Assembly (NCBI GenBank): GCA_016858145.1
Contig: JAEHOE010000230.1
Span: forward strand, 35,398 to 99,397
Reading direction: 5' to 3'
Length of the DNA: 64,000 nt
Source: Edaphochlamys debaryana
Lineage: Eukaryota; Chlorophyta; Chlorophyceae; Chlamydomonadales
Both the position numbers and the translations under genes were made by a program. Shown piece after piece: positions 49,501 through 57,289 of the stretch (its first letter is position 1; each line of letters opens with the position of its first letter). Under the pieces are notes generated by a model. That model did not search any database and was not told the origin of the DNA. It saw only the letters and a list, made by a program, of their open reading frames with translations.

Positions 49501-51937
49501 TCCTAGCCATGTGGCTGACCCCTCGCGCGCCCTGCGCGACTGGACCCTGTTCTCCTCATCCTCTCACACCTCCGTGTCTGCTTCTCGACCGCCCACCACG
49601 GGATCAGGTGCTCCACGGCTTGCAGCCCCACCAGTACGAGCGCAGCCAACCCCTTTTGCACACGCAGTACCCACGGTTACGAGTGATAACTTGAGTGCGC
49701 GTTGGCGGGAGTTAGGACCGAGAGGCGGAGCGTCGAGGGCGAGCAGCGTCCCCATCGTAACAGCTACTACTCCAGAAGTCCCCGGTCGACCTTACGGCCC
49801 GGAGCCGCGTCTCCTCCCGGCAATGCCGAAGGCCGCGCCGGCCCCGACCCCGTTCGTCCCGAACCTTGAGTCTTTCCCTACGGACGCCCCTGGGCAGGAC
49901 GAACCTGAAGAAGGACGACGTAAGGTGCGAAGGGCCCTGCGACAACCTGGAGCTCTAGCTGTGGGCCTCAATCCTGGCAATGCGGAGCCTACGGCAAGGG
50001 CCCCCTGGCCAACCTTGCCCCGCGCTCCTTCCCCAGCGGCGGACCCGGTGCTGCGCGCGCTTCAGCTCCACATGTGGCTCTCGCGCCAACAGCCCATGGA
50101 GCGCCCGGCGCTAGGACCGTCAGCTCCTGCCGTTGAAACGTGGCACGACGTTCCTAACGTCTGGGTAGGGTTCAGCAGCCTTCCGCCAGGTGCTATATGG
50201 CCCGCCGTGGCGGACAGTGCAGCACGCATTTCCGTCATCACCACCAGCACCCTGCGGCGCTTGCGCCACCGTAACCCTATCCTACCCGTCACGCGCCCGC
50301 TCAATAACGCGTCTGGTCACCCCATTGACATCACCGGCAAGACCCGCCTTACAGTGCAACTGCCAAGGCTCGCGGTGGATGTGACTATGTATGTGGCCCG
50401 ACGCCTGGCTTCTGATCTTATCCTGGGCTTGGACTGGCTTCACGCTGTACGAGCTGGCATAGATCTGGATCGGAATCTTTTGCACTACACTGATGATCAA
50501 GGGCGGAGAACGCACGTGGAGCTCTGGAGCGAGAGCGATCCAGCCTTATCAGCCAGGGCCGACGTGTGCGTGCTCGGTACCCGAGGGTTTGGCCCTTTTC
50601 CCCCTGAAGAGATTGTGGGCGAGCCTACTCCTGTCAACATCAAGCCAGCCCGCCAGCGTGACAACCGCCGTTTCCCCTCGTCCGGCCCTGTAACTGTGAT
50701 TGTGCGACCTCCCCTCGAGCCTCCCCCTTACTCCGAGATCGAGTTCCTAACCCCTGCGGAGCATGTGGAGAGGGCTCGAACCTTTTCAGAACAATCGATT
50801 GCTTTGAGGTCTCACCAGCACCCCGATGAAGAGATGGCCCAACTGTTGGCAGGCTGCATAAACCCGGAGCTTCCAGCGGCCGAGTGGGAACGCATCTACT
50901 CAGTGTTATACAAACACTTCGACATGTTTGCCCGCAATTCCTTAGAACTGGGCCGAACAACGTGGCAAACCCTCACCATCGACACGGGCGACGCCAAGCC
51001 TATATTTCGCCCGCCTCACCGCTTGTCTTACGCTGATAAGGCAACTCTGAATGAGGCTATTCAAGAGCTACTTAAGGCCGACATCATTGAACCTGCAGAA
51101 TCACCGTGGAGCAGCCCGGTGTTCTGTGTCCGAGCCCCAGGCAAGCCCCCTCGCCTGGTGGCTGACCTGCGAGCCCTCAACCAGGTGGTCAAGCCCATGC
51201 GTTTCCCCGTGGGCGTGCTTCGAGAGGTGCTCGACCAAGTGCTGCCTCCGCCAGGCGAGAGCCGTCTGGTGGCCAGTCTGGACGTACGGCATGGGTTCTT
51301 CGCCATACCCATCGATGACCCTGCGAGCCGTGACAAAACCGCCTTCCACACCACCAGTGGCTGCTGGCGTTTCAAGCGGATGCCTATGGGCCTTAGCACG
51401 GCTCCGGCATGCTTCGTGAGCTTGCTGGTAAAAGCTTTAGCGCCCGTGCTAATTAATGGCGTATCCCGTGTACCTGACGGCGCCGAAGGTCACTCCACAG
51501 AGGCAGAAGTCAACGCACGATTAACGTCTCTGAGGGCCCCGCCGTACGACAGTGTCAAGTCACGAACGGTCAGTTACTGGGTCGATGACGTACTATCCGT
51601 ACAAAAGGACTACAACTCCCATGCTGATGCTTTGGAGCGGGTGATCGAGCTGTTTCGCCTATGTGGTCTACGCATGTCAGCATCAAAGGGCAAGTATGGC
51701 TACACGCAGCTGAAATGGCTCGGGTTCTCCATCGACTTCACCCAAGGCACCGTCAGCTCTCGACCCCAAGCACGTGGCCACTATCGAGGCTTTCCCAGCT
51801 CCCCGAACCCGGCGGCATGTGCAAAGTTTTCTGGGCCTTTGCTCCTTCTACCGGAGCTGGATCGCCGGTTTCTCTTCCATCGCCGCCCCCATGATCCGCC
51901 TGCTCCGAAAGGACACACCTTGGGAGTGGGGCCCTGA
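43541..51937 (+). CDS. Pol polyprotein, first segment: repeat-domain region, degenerate protease, RT
   Basis: This continues in the gag frame after the single TGA and is open for 2798 codons, though only about the first 2,740 belong to pol. It starts with Pro/Ser-rich linker. Five clear and two or three partial copies of an unrecognised Trp-containing domain follow (44531-49098), separated by disordered linkers, then another Pro-rich linker. A second retropepsin-like domain (about 50161-50530) has DSAARIS where DSGAS is expected. RT starts near 51002: SPWSSPVFCV, SLDVRHGFFAIPI, MPMGLSTAPACF, then an extra segment of about 30 residues before YWVDDVL. After GTVSS (about 51760) the family-like continuation DPKHVATIEAF lies one base on, so the last 55-60 codons here are out of frame. 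How the TGA is passed is unknown. Confidence 0.8.
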   Translation: MIEPHLSALDVTPEPVGPRPTPSSPVVVEEIRPEAPSSPVLPPAPDPEPPLAAQGITPALSADCSRVDEEVVLAPQWARKDASSSPLRPWKCGSPRNAPGSPKPSSPPPPTEEPSLPIAEPPPVVPPSPPDAPPAEPSTGTPCEPGLSEDSAPKDSEASPSASQPPPEQAPLSPLAELPLFILQPPLDGLVANLQGIDTHDEPAPFVAPPPPTTVLASPFARHQSLPRPRSEAEEMRAEAERMTTLLDNVMAARKLLGRKESGREKTCPLPRPSNVPTGMVCRPAARTGPSSHLPSSQARRPATALRPLARAEPPSGSRRAMVGQVQAQRSSLFSWIRANIVPALDPTQFLSTEERYAVAASLDTALTYDATARLQRNMMSQPAALLLELYEQLKHSKAQRSRAVHRSWQTYGYKLMTYDEWTRALKKAGFVFGSEFTWSGDERRQYARPPPLRANQVDRLLDIVDRLGSAYDGPDVMMITDRVVPDAGATVATDSSARGVPTCPRSWIRQHLMVKLGPHLRWTPDQECAIYQHLHAAAKSDSAARRFSNTARSKLHEAWLALRESKALKTSARDSVRKAWSQAGKTHFPEFGEWVSAVLSAGCGLGPHCPWDPSDAEACWPQWQLKPQQMLELAALMYGSLEELEEGEIWESPSVSMMGQAGPSTAPSGELPAGPPYDTTADDEFLPYEILPLTPKEQDWLERYINKALNNGKPWSSGMDCYNITSSLSNAARHESKARQHENTAREHLQFALQSLAMAASRREAGRCWVESAYSLGGNKYYPEWKDWLNAVRASGCGLGPHCPWDPKDAERCEPRRPHKSESLDLLINFLKLEKRRGSPPPSPAHDTAPTTPHPGYVDPSKRPKRPSERFYAEHEPPPAGRPEGTFWGGLQPDTTSLEAQQWLVDILAVRLDPSGKLRHDEWKRVETTLNAACEFAHVATRVRRVAEHMLVDVYNQLSLARDLRAEGKRLMDQAWLHGGNKICTSRSWWYHQLYELGCGNSLFAPPWRHGEDGALDGPNARLNAQQRHDLHTLIETLGHNNKRPNVCPDEAPSPAAEAPPAQAHVAMMTSVWENPLFEEPGPSVFPSPVSSADLAACLRSPVSEGEQAWLQDVVMTDAILDIAEAPDTASDDTTQRRPSPPSRPTSSLLKKRPLESSTSQDGADDLLCYSALSDTPPLPEQCPVDEPFTNQGLPTCPLELYNDHVNRLINWVQSNTLVRLDPTRTWTSEQDDTIALHLMLAASDSESAHWMMMPSLYGDLPSEEQVERATKLKRRAERSLRSAWKAGAQGQYPKYRQWREAVMDAGCGLAPVLPWRSELEPSFPNGKDPYPLTAFRLREYVSMFAPEGPWGPAPWATVPPGVMMMGGAAGGSPAGKGNEGSAPSQGPVSSVLPAAFRQAFATGILETASTLAKISAQGAGQQPENATLGMPFDPLWSPPSSFPGGSQTPCEPIRQPISPRSQPAVCQPAPGPAHTKGSGVSLMGDQAPGPAPDGPELDYQHQNDAPCFLTVTHKEVQTLHELALHFAAATSDETMAGYALGIAPPLKEHPASRQHREAHADYHLKRGEALWDIALRLREILNLPFVTEIRVAESEYPAPATDDDSLNPSTPTAEPLHDANPACQMMTNNAPLSPVPSASVKPANGVSDDRAWAEFRQQMMAAAEAEALRELMSTPSGRRETPDQVRRRQEDFDQQRRRATSSRRRAERTFIELIGNRREELLRAATFDASLAVVPSPRPPAAQPSSIGGLNEKLQSLPRPTLPPATPEERAWVDKYVTNKVEWEVVQRAAAQAADNEAKYRVLLDYASPELSPELQQQRLTKIYAYRRAADSAMEVARQAMSVVLPTLPRIIMASPPQTDPQASAVVQAPEAAMLLPMTSCGGVMRATTASPASAPTSVTPAIRELPAPSPEDEVAEALLRLGGISEATPMQSDGAHVSMMTPPDSVWSEPTWSENGPLTQPLGTSPIPSGDEEEGKEGDTSSGRPSHVADPSRALRDWTLFSSSSHTSVSASRPPTTGSGAPRLAAPPVRAQPTPFAHAVPTVTSDNLSARWRELGPRGGASRASSVPIVTATTPEVPGRPYGPEPRLLPAMPKAAPAPTPFVPNLESFPTDAPGQDEPEEGRRKVRRALRQPGALAVGLNPGNAEPTARAPWPTLPRAPSPAADPVLRALQLHMWLSRQQPMERPALGPSAPAVETWHDVPNVWVGFSSLPPGAIWPAVADSAARISVITTSTLRRLRHRNPILPVTRPLNNASGHPIDITGKTRLTVQLPRLAVDVTMYVARRLASDLILGLDWLHAVRAGIDLDRNLLHYTDDQGRRTHVELWSESDPALSARADVCVLGTRGFGPFPPEEIVGEPTPVNIKPARQRDNRRFPSSGPVTVIVRPPLEPPPYSEIEFLTPAEHVERARTFSEQSIALRSHQHPDEEMAQLLAGCINPELPAAEWERIYSVLYKHFDMFARNSLELGRTTWQTLTIDTGDAKPIFRPPHRLSYADKATLNEAIQELLKADIIEPAESPWSSPVFCVRAPGKPPRLVADLRALNQVVKPMRFPVGVLREVLDQVLPPPGESRLVASLDVRHGFFAIPIDDPASRDKTAFHTTSGCWRFKRMPMGLSTAPACFVSLLVKALAPVLINGVSRVPDGAEGHSTEAEVNARLTSLRAPPYDSVKSRTVSYWVDDVLSVQKDYNSHADALERVIELFRLCGLRMSASKGKYGYTQLKWLGFSIDFTQGTVSSRPQARGHYRGFPSSPNPAACAKFSGPLLLLPELDRRFLFHRRPHDPPAPKGHTLGVGP
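44531..49098 (+). other. At least five tandem copies of an unrecognised ~120-residue domain in pol
   Basis: Clear copies lie at about 44531-44862, 45051-45405, 45619-45990, 46229-46590 and 47141-47517; partial ones at 48076-48309 and 48831-49098, with a possible eighth near 48490-48700. The shared pattern is W-(I/L)-x-x... LDP/LGP ... W-(T/S)-x-(D/E)-(Q/E) ... a long Ala-rich helix pair (HAAAKSDSAARR, NAARHESKARQH, NAACEFAHVATR, LAASDSESAHW), then AW-x-x-GG-x-K-x-(Y/F)-P-x-(W/F)-x-x-W-x-x-AV-x-x-(A/S)-GCGLGP-x-x-PW. Copies 2 and 3 share GCGLGPHCPWDP exactly. Copies are clearly diverged, so the duplication is old. No known domain is recognised. Confidence 0.8.
50161..50530 (+). other. Second, degenerate retropepsin-like domain
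   Basis: It aligns by eye with the protease at the end of the gag frame: DSAARISVITTSTLRRLR against DSGASVSMIATPAIRKLR, and LILGLDWLHAVRAGI against LLLGSDWLDAVQADI, with YTDDQGRR against YTNDQGLR. The catalytic D-S/T-G triplet is D-S-A here (D at 50213), which should impair catalysis. It lies directly before RT, the usual place of protease in Ty3/gypsy elements. Confidence 0.8.
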
Positions 51938-54581
51938 GCAACAGCAGAGTTTTGAAACCCTGCGTGACGCCCTAACCAGCTGGCCGGTCCTGCGGAGCCC
52001 TTCCTTCAAAGAAGGCATGCCATTTTACCTTGCCACCGACTACTCTGCTGAGGCCATGTCAGCCATCCTGCAGCAGAAAGACCCCAAAACCGGGAAGCTT
52101 TACGTCATCCAGTATGCTTCGCGGAGATGCTCCCCAACCGAGGCCAAGATGTCTTCTGGGGAAGGCGAGGTCCTAGCAGCCTGCTGGGGCATGCGTCATT
52201 TCCGGGCCTACCTGCTCAACGCTCCCGATCCTTTTGTGTTGGTGAGCGACAGCCTATGTCTACGGTACGTGATGGGTGCCGGAGCTTCAGGCCAAGAAGC
52301 TCTCTCGTCTCGTCTCACCCGCATGGCAATCAAGATGAGTCAGTTCCGGTTTACTGTGGAGTATTCCCCGGGTCACAAGCACACAAATGCGGATGGGTTA
52401 AGCCGTCTTGCAGACCTTATGGGCGAACACAATGCAGCTCCCCCTGCAGAGCCCATTACTCCTGGCAACCCGCCGCCGGGATCTGACTCTGACGATGACG
52501 TCTGGATGGCGAGTGTGGACTGTTCCCCCTTCGCGCTCACCCGGGTAGCGGCCGAGCTGTGGCCTACAAGCGACGAGGAAGTCTACACTGCCTTGTCTGA
52601 GCGCCGTGCGACAGTTCTCAGCAGCACGCCTACGTTTCCCCGTCCTGGTTTCCTATGGTCGCCCGATCACAAGCGGGTGACCCCAGGAGGTGACGCTTGG
52701 TATGTCGTGCTCCATGACACTCGTGCCCCGGCGGCCGAGGTGTTCATGGTAGGCAACGAAGGTGTCTCTGGTGTGATTCCCGCCGTTTCTCCCGGCCGCC
52801 GCGTGAGGTTCGCCATGGCTGCTGCGGCGCAGGTAGCACCAACGGCAACAGGCGACGGCGACGAGAATCTGGCGCCCGGTCAAGCCCCCGCGCCGCTGGC
52901 AATCGCAGCGGCCACGGGCAGCGAAGCTGGCCCCTCGGGCTCTCAGCCTCGCGTGACCTCTATTCCCCTGCTGATTGATTCTGACAGCGACATTACGGCC
53001 ACGCCCTCAGAGTCTGCCGAGGAGACAAGCACGGAGAGTGAGCCGAGCAGCGACCAACCACCAGGCACGGGCACGGAGCCCGTTCGCATCTCGGGACGGT
53101 TGCGACGGTTCAATTCCCTGTTGGCGGACTTTGAAGAAGTGGACAGGATGCGGCAGGTAATCGAGGATAAGGACCCCGATCCTGAGTTCGTCTGCATGGT
53201 GTGCTCGAAGCCTATGCCCAGCCGCAGCATGCTGATCTGCGACGCCCCTGCATGCGGCAAGGGATGGCACCTCGAGTGCTTGCGGCCCCCTCTTCCCCGC
53301 GTGCCACGTGGCAAGTGGCTGTGCCCCATGCACGCCGCCGACTGGCCTGGCCGATACAAGGACGTGGCAGAGCGCCTTAACACAACTCCCGCCCAATCGC
53401 CCGTCAACCTAGTCTCGGAGGACGAGGGCGGTGGGGCTGGACCTGCATCTCCCACACAGGGCCCCGAGGACCACAATGGGGGCCTGGATCTGGATTCCTC
53501 CGATCTACGACAGTTCTCGTCCGACGGAGCTGAGGAGCTGGACGAGCGTGATGACATCATCGCAGGCCGGCGGCAATGTCCTGTGTGGGAGGATACGGCG
53601 CTGCTCAGCTACCTGAAAACAGAGCGGTTGGTAATTGACCCGGCCGTTCTAGGAAGCTCTGATGCGTTGGCTATAGCCGAAGAGGTGCAGCGCGTCAAGG
53701 CCAGGAGTGCGTTGTATGCTTACGAGGGCGACAAGCTTTATCGGCTACCCACAGAGCCGCACCAGTCGGCTCGTGAGGTGCCCCCGCCAGGCCAGCAACG
53801 AGCGCTGGCCCGCAGCCTCCACGAGTCTGGCGAAAGGGCACAGCCCACGTCAGGCCCGTCTCCCCTGTTTGCCCCCCAAGAACAAGACTGTTCCGACGAA
53901 GGCATGCCCGATGACACAACCGCCGCTACCGCCGACGCACCAGCTACCGGTCCAACAACTCCACAACGGCGCACCACTAGTGTGTGGCTCGACGAGCCTG
54001 TCATCGAATACATCAAAACCGGCAAACTCAAGCTACCGTACGGCCTTCTGGATGAACGTGACCCGTTGAAACTCTCACGAGAGGTGCAACGCATACGCAA
54101 AAGGGCAAAGCACTACTCTTACGATGCCAACCAACAACAACTACTGCGCGGCGGGCCCAATGGGCCTCGAGTGGTCCCACAGCCTGATCAATGCGTGCGT
54201 ATAGCCCAGGAAATGCACGCAATGGGCCATCTGGGCGTGGACAAGACCCTGAGCTTGGTGTCAGCCCGCTATTGGTTCGAGCGCATGAGGCCCATATGCC
54301 GTGAGGTGGTGGCTTCATGTACGGCCTGCGCCGCCCAAAAGCAGATCCTTCTGCGCCGAACAGTGCTACGCCCGCTACCTAATTCCCCCTTCAACTACCG
54401 CCTTCACGCGGACCTGCAAGGCCGGTTCCGCAAGACTCCCAGCGGCAACGTATACCTGTTAGTCATCATCGACGCCTTTACCAAGTGGCCCGAGGCGATT
54501 CCTATTCCCGACAAGCAGGCCACCACCGTGTTTCGCGCCATTGCACGACACATGGTTCGCGAGGTACGGCGTCCCTACTGA
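51774..54581 (+). CDS. Pol, second segment: RT end, RNase H, PHD finger, integrase N-terminus
   Basis: The frame is +1 relative to the preceding segment; the true junction is near 51755-51770, and the GTG at 51774 is not a real start. In order it has the RT thumb/connection (FPAPRTRRHVQSFLGLCSFY), RNase H with acidic residues in LATDYSAEAMS, GEGEVLA, VSDSLC and NADGLSR, a disordered acidic stretch, a PHD finger (53193-53333), two related copies of an integrase pre-zinc region (about 53582-53815 and 53981-54210), the HHCC zinc domain (MHAMGHLGVDKT...CTAC), and the start of the integrase core (first Asp in LHADLQGRF, DAFTKWPEAIPI). The core continues one base on, in the 54541 frame, so a second +1 shift is needed near 54545. 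Confidence 0.85.
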   Translation: MATIEAFPAPRTRRHVQSFLGLCSFYRSWIAGFSSIAAPMIRLLRKDTPWEWGPEQQQSFETLRDALTSWPVLRSPSFKEGMPFYLATDYSAEAMSAILQQKDPKTGKLYVIQYASRRCSPTEAKMSSGEGEVLAACWGMRHFRAYLLNAPDPFVLVSDSLCLRYVMGAGASGQEALSSRLTRMAIKMSQFRFTVEYSPGHKHTNADGLSRLADLMGEHNAAPPAEPITPGNPPPGSDSDDDVWMASVDCSPFALTRVAAELWPTSDEEVYTALSERRATVLSSTPTFPRPGFLWSPDHKRVTPGGDAWYVVLHDTRAPAAEVFMVGNEGVSGVIPAVSPGRRVRFAMAAAAQVAPTATGDGDENLAPGQAPAPLAIAAATGSEAGPSGSQPRVTSIPLLIDSDSDITATPSESAEETSTESEPSSDQPPGTGTEPVRISGRLRRFNSLLADFEEVDRMRQVIEDKDPDPEFVCMVCSKPMPSRSMLICDAPACGKGWHLECLRPPLPRVPRGKWLCPMHAADWPGRYKDVAERLNTTPAQSPVNLVSEDEGGGAGPASPTQGPEDHNGGLDLDSSDLRQFSSDGAEELDERDDIIAGRRQCPVWEDTALLSYLKTERLVIDPAVLGSSDALAIAEEVQRVKARSALYAYEGDKLYRLPTEPHQSAREVPPPGQQRALARSLHESGERAQPTSGPSPLFAPQEQDCSDEGMPDDTTAATADAPATGPTTPQRRTTSVWLDEPVIEYIKTGKLKLPYGLLDERDPLKLSREVQRIRKRAKHYSYDANQQQLLRGGPNGPRVVPQPDQCVRIAQEMHAMGHLGVDKTLSLVSARYWFERMRPICREVVASCTACAAQKQILLRRTVLRPLPNSPFNYRLHADLQGRFRKTPSGNVYLLVIIDAFTKWPEAIPIPDKQATTVFRAIARHMVREVRRPY
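53193..53333 (+). other. PHD finger inside pol
   Basis: The spacing is C-x2-C (CMVC), then C...C (ICDAPAC), GWHLEC (H-x2-C) and WLCPMH (C-x2-H-type end), with the conserved Trp two residues before the last pair. This is a C4HC3-like PHD finger, the class that commonly reads histone H3 tails. It lies between RNase H and integrase, where such a module is not typical. Confidence 0.8.
53582..54235 (+). other. Duplicated region upstream of the integrase zinc domain
   Basis: VWEDTALLSYLKTERLVI and VWLDEPVIEYIKTGKLKL begin two related blocks. Both continue with an EVQR(V/I)-x-x-RA/S motif, Y-x-Y, and L(Y/L)R. The first block ends RALARSLHESGE where the second has VRIAQEMHAMGH, that is, it breaks exactly at the first zinc-ligand histidines. 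Only the second copy leads into a full HHCC zinc domain. Confidence 0.75.
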
Positions 54582-55827
54582 GGTGGTCACTGACAGAGGC
54601 GCCGAGTTCGCTGGCTCCTTCCACTCCGGTCTCCGCACGTACCACGTCGTCCACCGCCGTACCGCAGCTTATGCGCCTACTGGCAACGGACTCTGCGAGG
54701 CGATGGGCGGACAAGTGGTGAGTCAGCTGCGCACGCTGGCAACGGCAGAGGACCGGTGGGACGAGGTTTGTCAACGAGCGCTATGGGCCTATCGTGCTGC
54801 AGCCCACCGATCCACCCGTGTCTCACCTGCTTTGGCCATGTTTGGGCGTGAGCTGCGTCTGCGGGGGGACCTACCTGAACCTCCAGCAGAGGCACCGGAC
54901 CTTCACCCCGATGACGTTGCCATTGACTGGGAACCGGTGCACTACCAGGAGCTGCAAGAGCGGAAGGACCATATGGACAAGGTGGCCGAGACCATTTTCG
55001 CCAACAACGACAAGGCCAAGGCTCGACAGATGGTGGAGTACGAGAAGAAGCAGCACAAGACCACTGGGCGTCGTCGCAAAGCGGGGGGCAAGCGTGAACC
55101 CGCAGCAAGACCAGTGACGGATGAGGAGGCGGCCGCTGCGGAAACGGAAGGCAAGGACGTTACCCCTAGCCCCGGCAAAGTGCAAGGACGTGACGGCTTC
55201 CCTTCCAGTGGTGCTGCAGCCCAGGTAACACGTACCGAGCCCGTGGAGGTCGATGCCCCGCCAGCCAAGGCGACCGGGAGCCAGCCAGCGAGTCGAAGCG
55301 ACCCCGGGTTGGCCCCAGATCCAGTTGCCCAAGCTCCAGTCGACACGGCGGCACCTGCGCCCATGGAAGAGGACGGGACGTGGACCGTGAACGATGATGA
55401 ACTACCAGGATGCCCTCCCTTGCGCCCTGGTGAGTTTTGCTACATGAAGCGTGAGAAGGCCTGCAAGATGCAGCGCAAGGTCGAGGGACCGTTCAAGTAC
55501 TGCCATTACACGCCCAAGGGCAATTATGCGGTAGTGCAGGGCGCCGACGGCAAGAAGTTCGCCGTGGCCACTCATCGTCTTCTAGTCAACCCCAGCCACG
55601 GTGCCAAGCGTCCCCGACCTACCCGTTCCGCGCCGGTGCCCACGGTGAAAGGGCCTGCGCAGGGCAGGACTGTCAAGACCCCGCCGGCACCAACCGACAC
55701 GGTCACAGTTTCCGCCAACCGCGCTACCCAGCCTACACCTACACCGTCTAAAGGAGCTTTGAAGAAGTCTAAGAAAAGGAAGGAATTCCCTGGCGGTGAA
55801 GACTCGCCGGGCATGGTGGATGATTAA
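54541..55827 (+). CDS. Pol, third segment: integrase catalytic core and C-terminus
   Basis: The frame is open from TTG 54541; the real entry is by a +1 shift from the previous frame near 54545. FARYGVPTEVVTDRGAEF holds the second catalytic Asp and NGLCEAMGGQVV the Glu of the DDE triad; the first Asp (LHADLQ) is in the preceding frame. VSPALAMFGRELRLRG is typical of Ty3/gypsy integrases. After a Lys/Ala/Pro-rich linker, GPFKYCHYTPKGNYAVV with RLLVNP forms a GPF/Y-type C-terminal domain. No chromodomain follows. The end is basic (KSKKRKEFPGG), and the frame stops at TAA 55825-55827. Confidence 0.85.
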   Translation: MHDTWFARYGVPTEVVTDRGAEFAGSFHSGLRTYHVVHRRTAAYAPTGNGLCEAMGGQVVSQLRTLATAEDRWDEVCQRALWAYRAAAHRSTRVSPALAMFGRELRLRGDLPEPPAEAPDLHPDDVAIDWEPVHYQELQERKDHMDKVAETIFANNDKAKARQMVEYEKKQHKTTGRRRKAGGKREPAARPVTDEEAAAAETEGKDVTPSPGKVQGRDGFPSSGAAAQVTRTEPVEVDAPPAKATGSQPASRSDPGLAPDPVAQAPVDTAAPAPMEEDGTWTVNDDELPGCPPLRPGEFCYMKREKACKMQRKVEGPFKYCHYTPKGNYAVVQGADGKKFAVATHRLLVNPSHGAKRPRPTRSAPVPTVKGPAQGRTVKTPPAPTDTVTVSANRATQPTPTPSKGALKKSKKRKEFPGGEDSPGMVDD

Positions 55828-57289
55828 AATGTTTCGTCCGGAGGAGCTACGGGTGAGATCCTTACCATGAGGATTTCACAGGACATAAGCCATAAAAAAG
55901 AATAGGGTTGATGGCATATCTGCACGGGGCGACAACCGAAGGCAGCGACCTGCACAAGCGGATTAGCCGCCTGGTCGAACCTTTTTTTTCCCTTTCGTCT
56001 ACGTCTACCTTGACCGCAACCTACCGGCTCGATGAAGGCGGCAAGGGTGCCGCCCGGTGTACCTGAGTGTAAATGGCTGCCAGCGCAGAAGGCGGTGCCG
56101 GACGCTAAACTCGGTGTCCGCTTGGGCTGTGCCGCCCACAAGTTCAAGCCAGCGCCAGTAACGAAGCTGGCCAAGCCATAAGCGCCGTAACAAAAAGCAA
56201 GGCTCGGCGCTCTCAAGGTTTTTGGGTCAGGTCTTTTAAGCCCGCCTCTCGCTCCTAAGTGGTCCTACGCCGCTTGGGGTCGGGGGGCGCGGGCCGCTAA
56301 GTTCAATAAGTGGCAACAGCAAGAAAAATGTTTCAGGCTCGCGCGCTACAGCACGACAACTACGTAAGGTCTACATCAACGGAGCAACAATGTCTAGAGT
56401 GTACGTATATGCCTGGCGCTTGGGAAAGGCGCCATGGGCGGCCAACCTGCCCGACAGCAAGGGCTCGTTGGCGCGCAACAAGGGCTATCTCGGATCACGC
56501 TACGCGCCAGACGCTCGAGCCTCCAACCCAGCCTGTCCGATCATCAGTTTCTTATGGACTTGGAGATCGGGCCGGCAGGGCCTAGCTTGGGAACCTTCCT
56601 GGGGCAATGACAAACCCCGCAAGCATTCCCACGTCTTCAGCCGAAAGTGACTCACAACTCTGCTTCGAGGGAGTGCTCGTACCAAGCTGAGTTACCCAAA
56701 CCGAGCGCAAGCCGAGGAGTGAGCGAGGTCACGGCACACGGCGGCCGTGCCCCGTCAAAGCGGCCTCGCACCCCCCTCGGGTTACCCGGCCCGCGGCCCG
56801 TTCCCTGCGCCCCACTCAACCGCTGGATTGTCCACGAAGGTATGGGATGCTGGACGGGCCGCGACGGGCAGTTGCTAGACCAAGGCAGGGCCCAGGAAAT
56901 TGCCGGAAAGCGTCGAGCCAGCTGGCCTTCGATGAGTGCAGTTGGGCCAGGGTCCGGACCGTTTCGGGCCTGGCGTTCGCTGGGCGGAGATATAAGCCCA
57001 GCCCTCAGAGCGTTTGTTCAAACACTGCTCTCTCCGGACGCTGCTGCGTCCGTTTCTGGCTCTCTGACTCTCTTCGGCCCGTTTACGGTGCCGAAACAAG
57101 CTCTCCCACAGCTCTCTCACAGCCCAGCTCTTGCGCCTTCTCCGGGTTCAACAGCAGCAAGTAAGTGCCAGGAAAGCGGAGCCAGCACCACGGGTTGGCA
57201 GCACAAGGGTTTTCGTCGAAGCCGAGCGGTCGCTGACCGCGGTCAAGTGCCTCGCTAATTCCCTGTGCGGAGACCCACGTGCGACAGAT
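55828..57289. other. Region between pol and the downstream gene
   Basis: It is non-coding by inspection, with several mutually overlapping short frames of unconvincing composition. It includes a TATA-like element at 56991 and a GTAAGTG donor-like site near 57160, so part is likely promoter and leader of the next gene. Confidence 0.45.
56991..56996 (+). promoter_or_regulatory. TATA-like element of the downstream gene
   Basis: GCGGAGATATAAGCCCAGCC lies about 300 bp upstream of the proposed ATG at 57290 and is followed by a C/T-rich stretch. It suggests a separate internal promoter. This is a sequence resemblance only. Confidence 0.45.

Noticed and set aside
55420..55827. Chromodomain at the integrase C-terminus
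   Set aside because: Only a GPF/Y-type module followed by a Lys-rich tail is visible; no chromodomain aromatic pattern was found.
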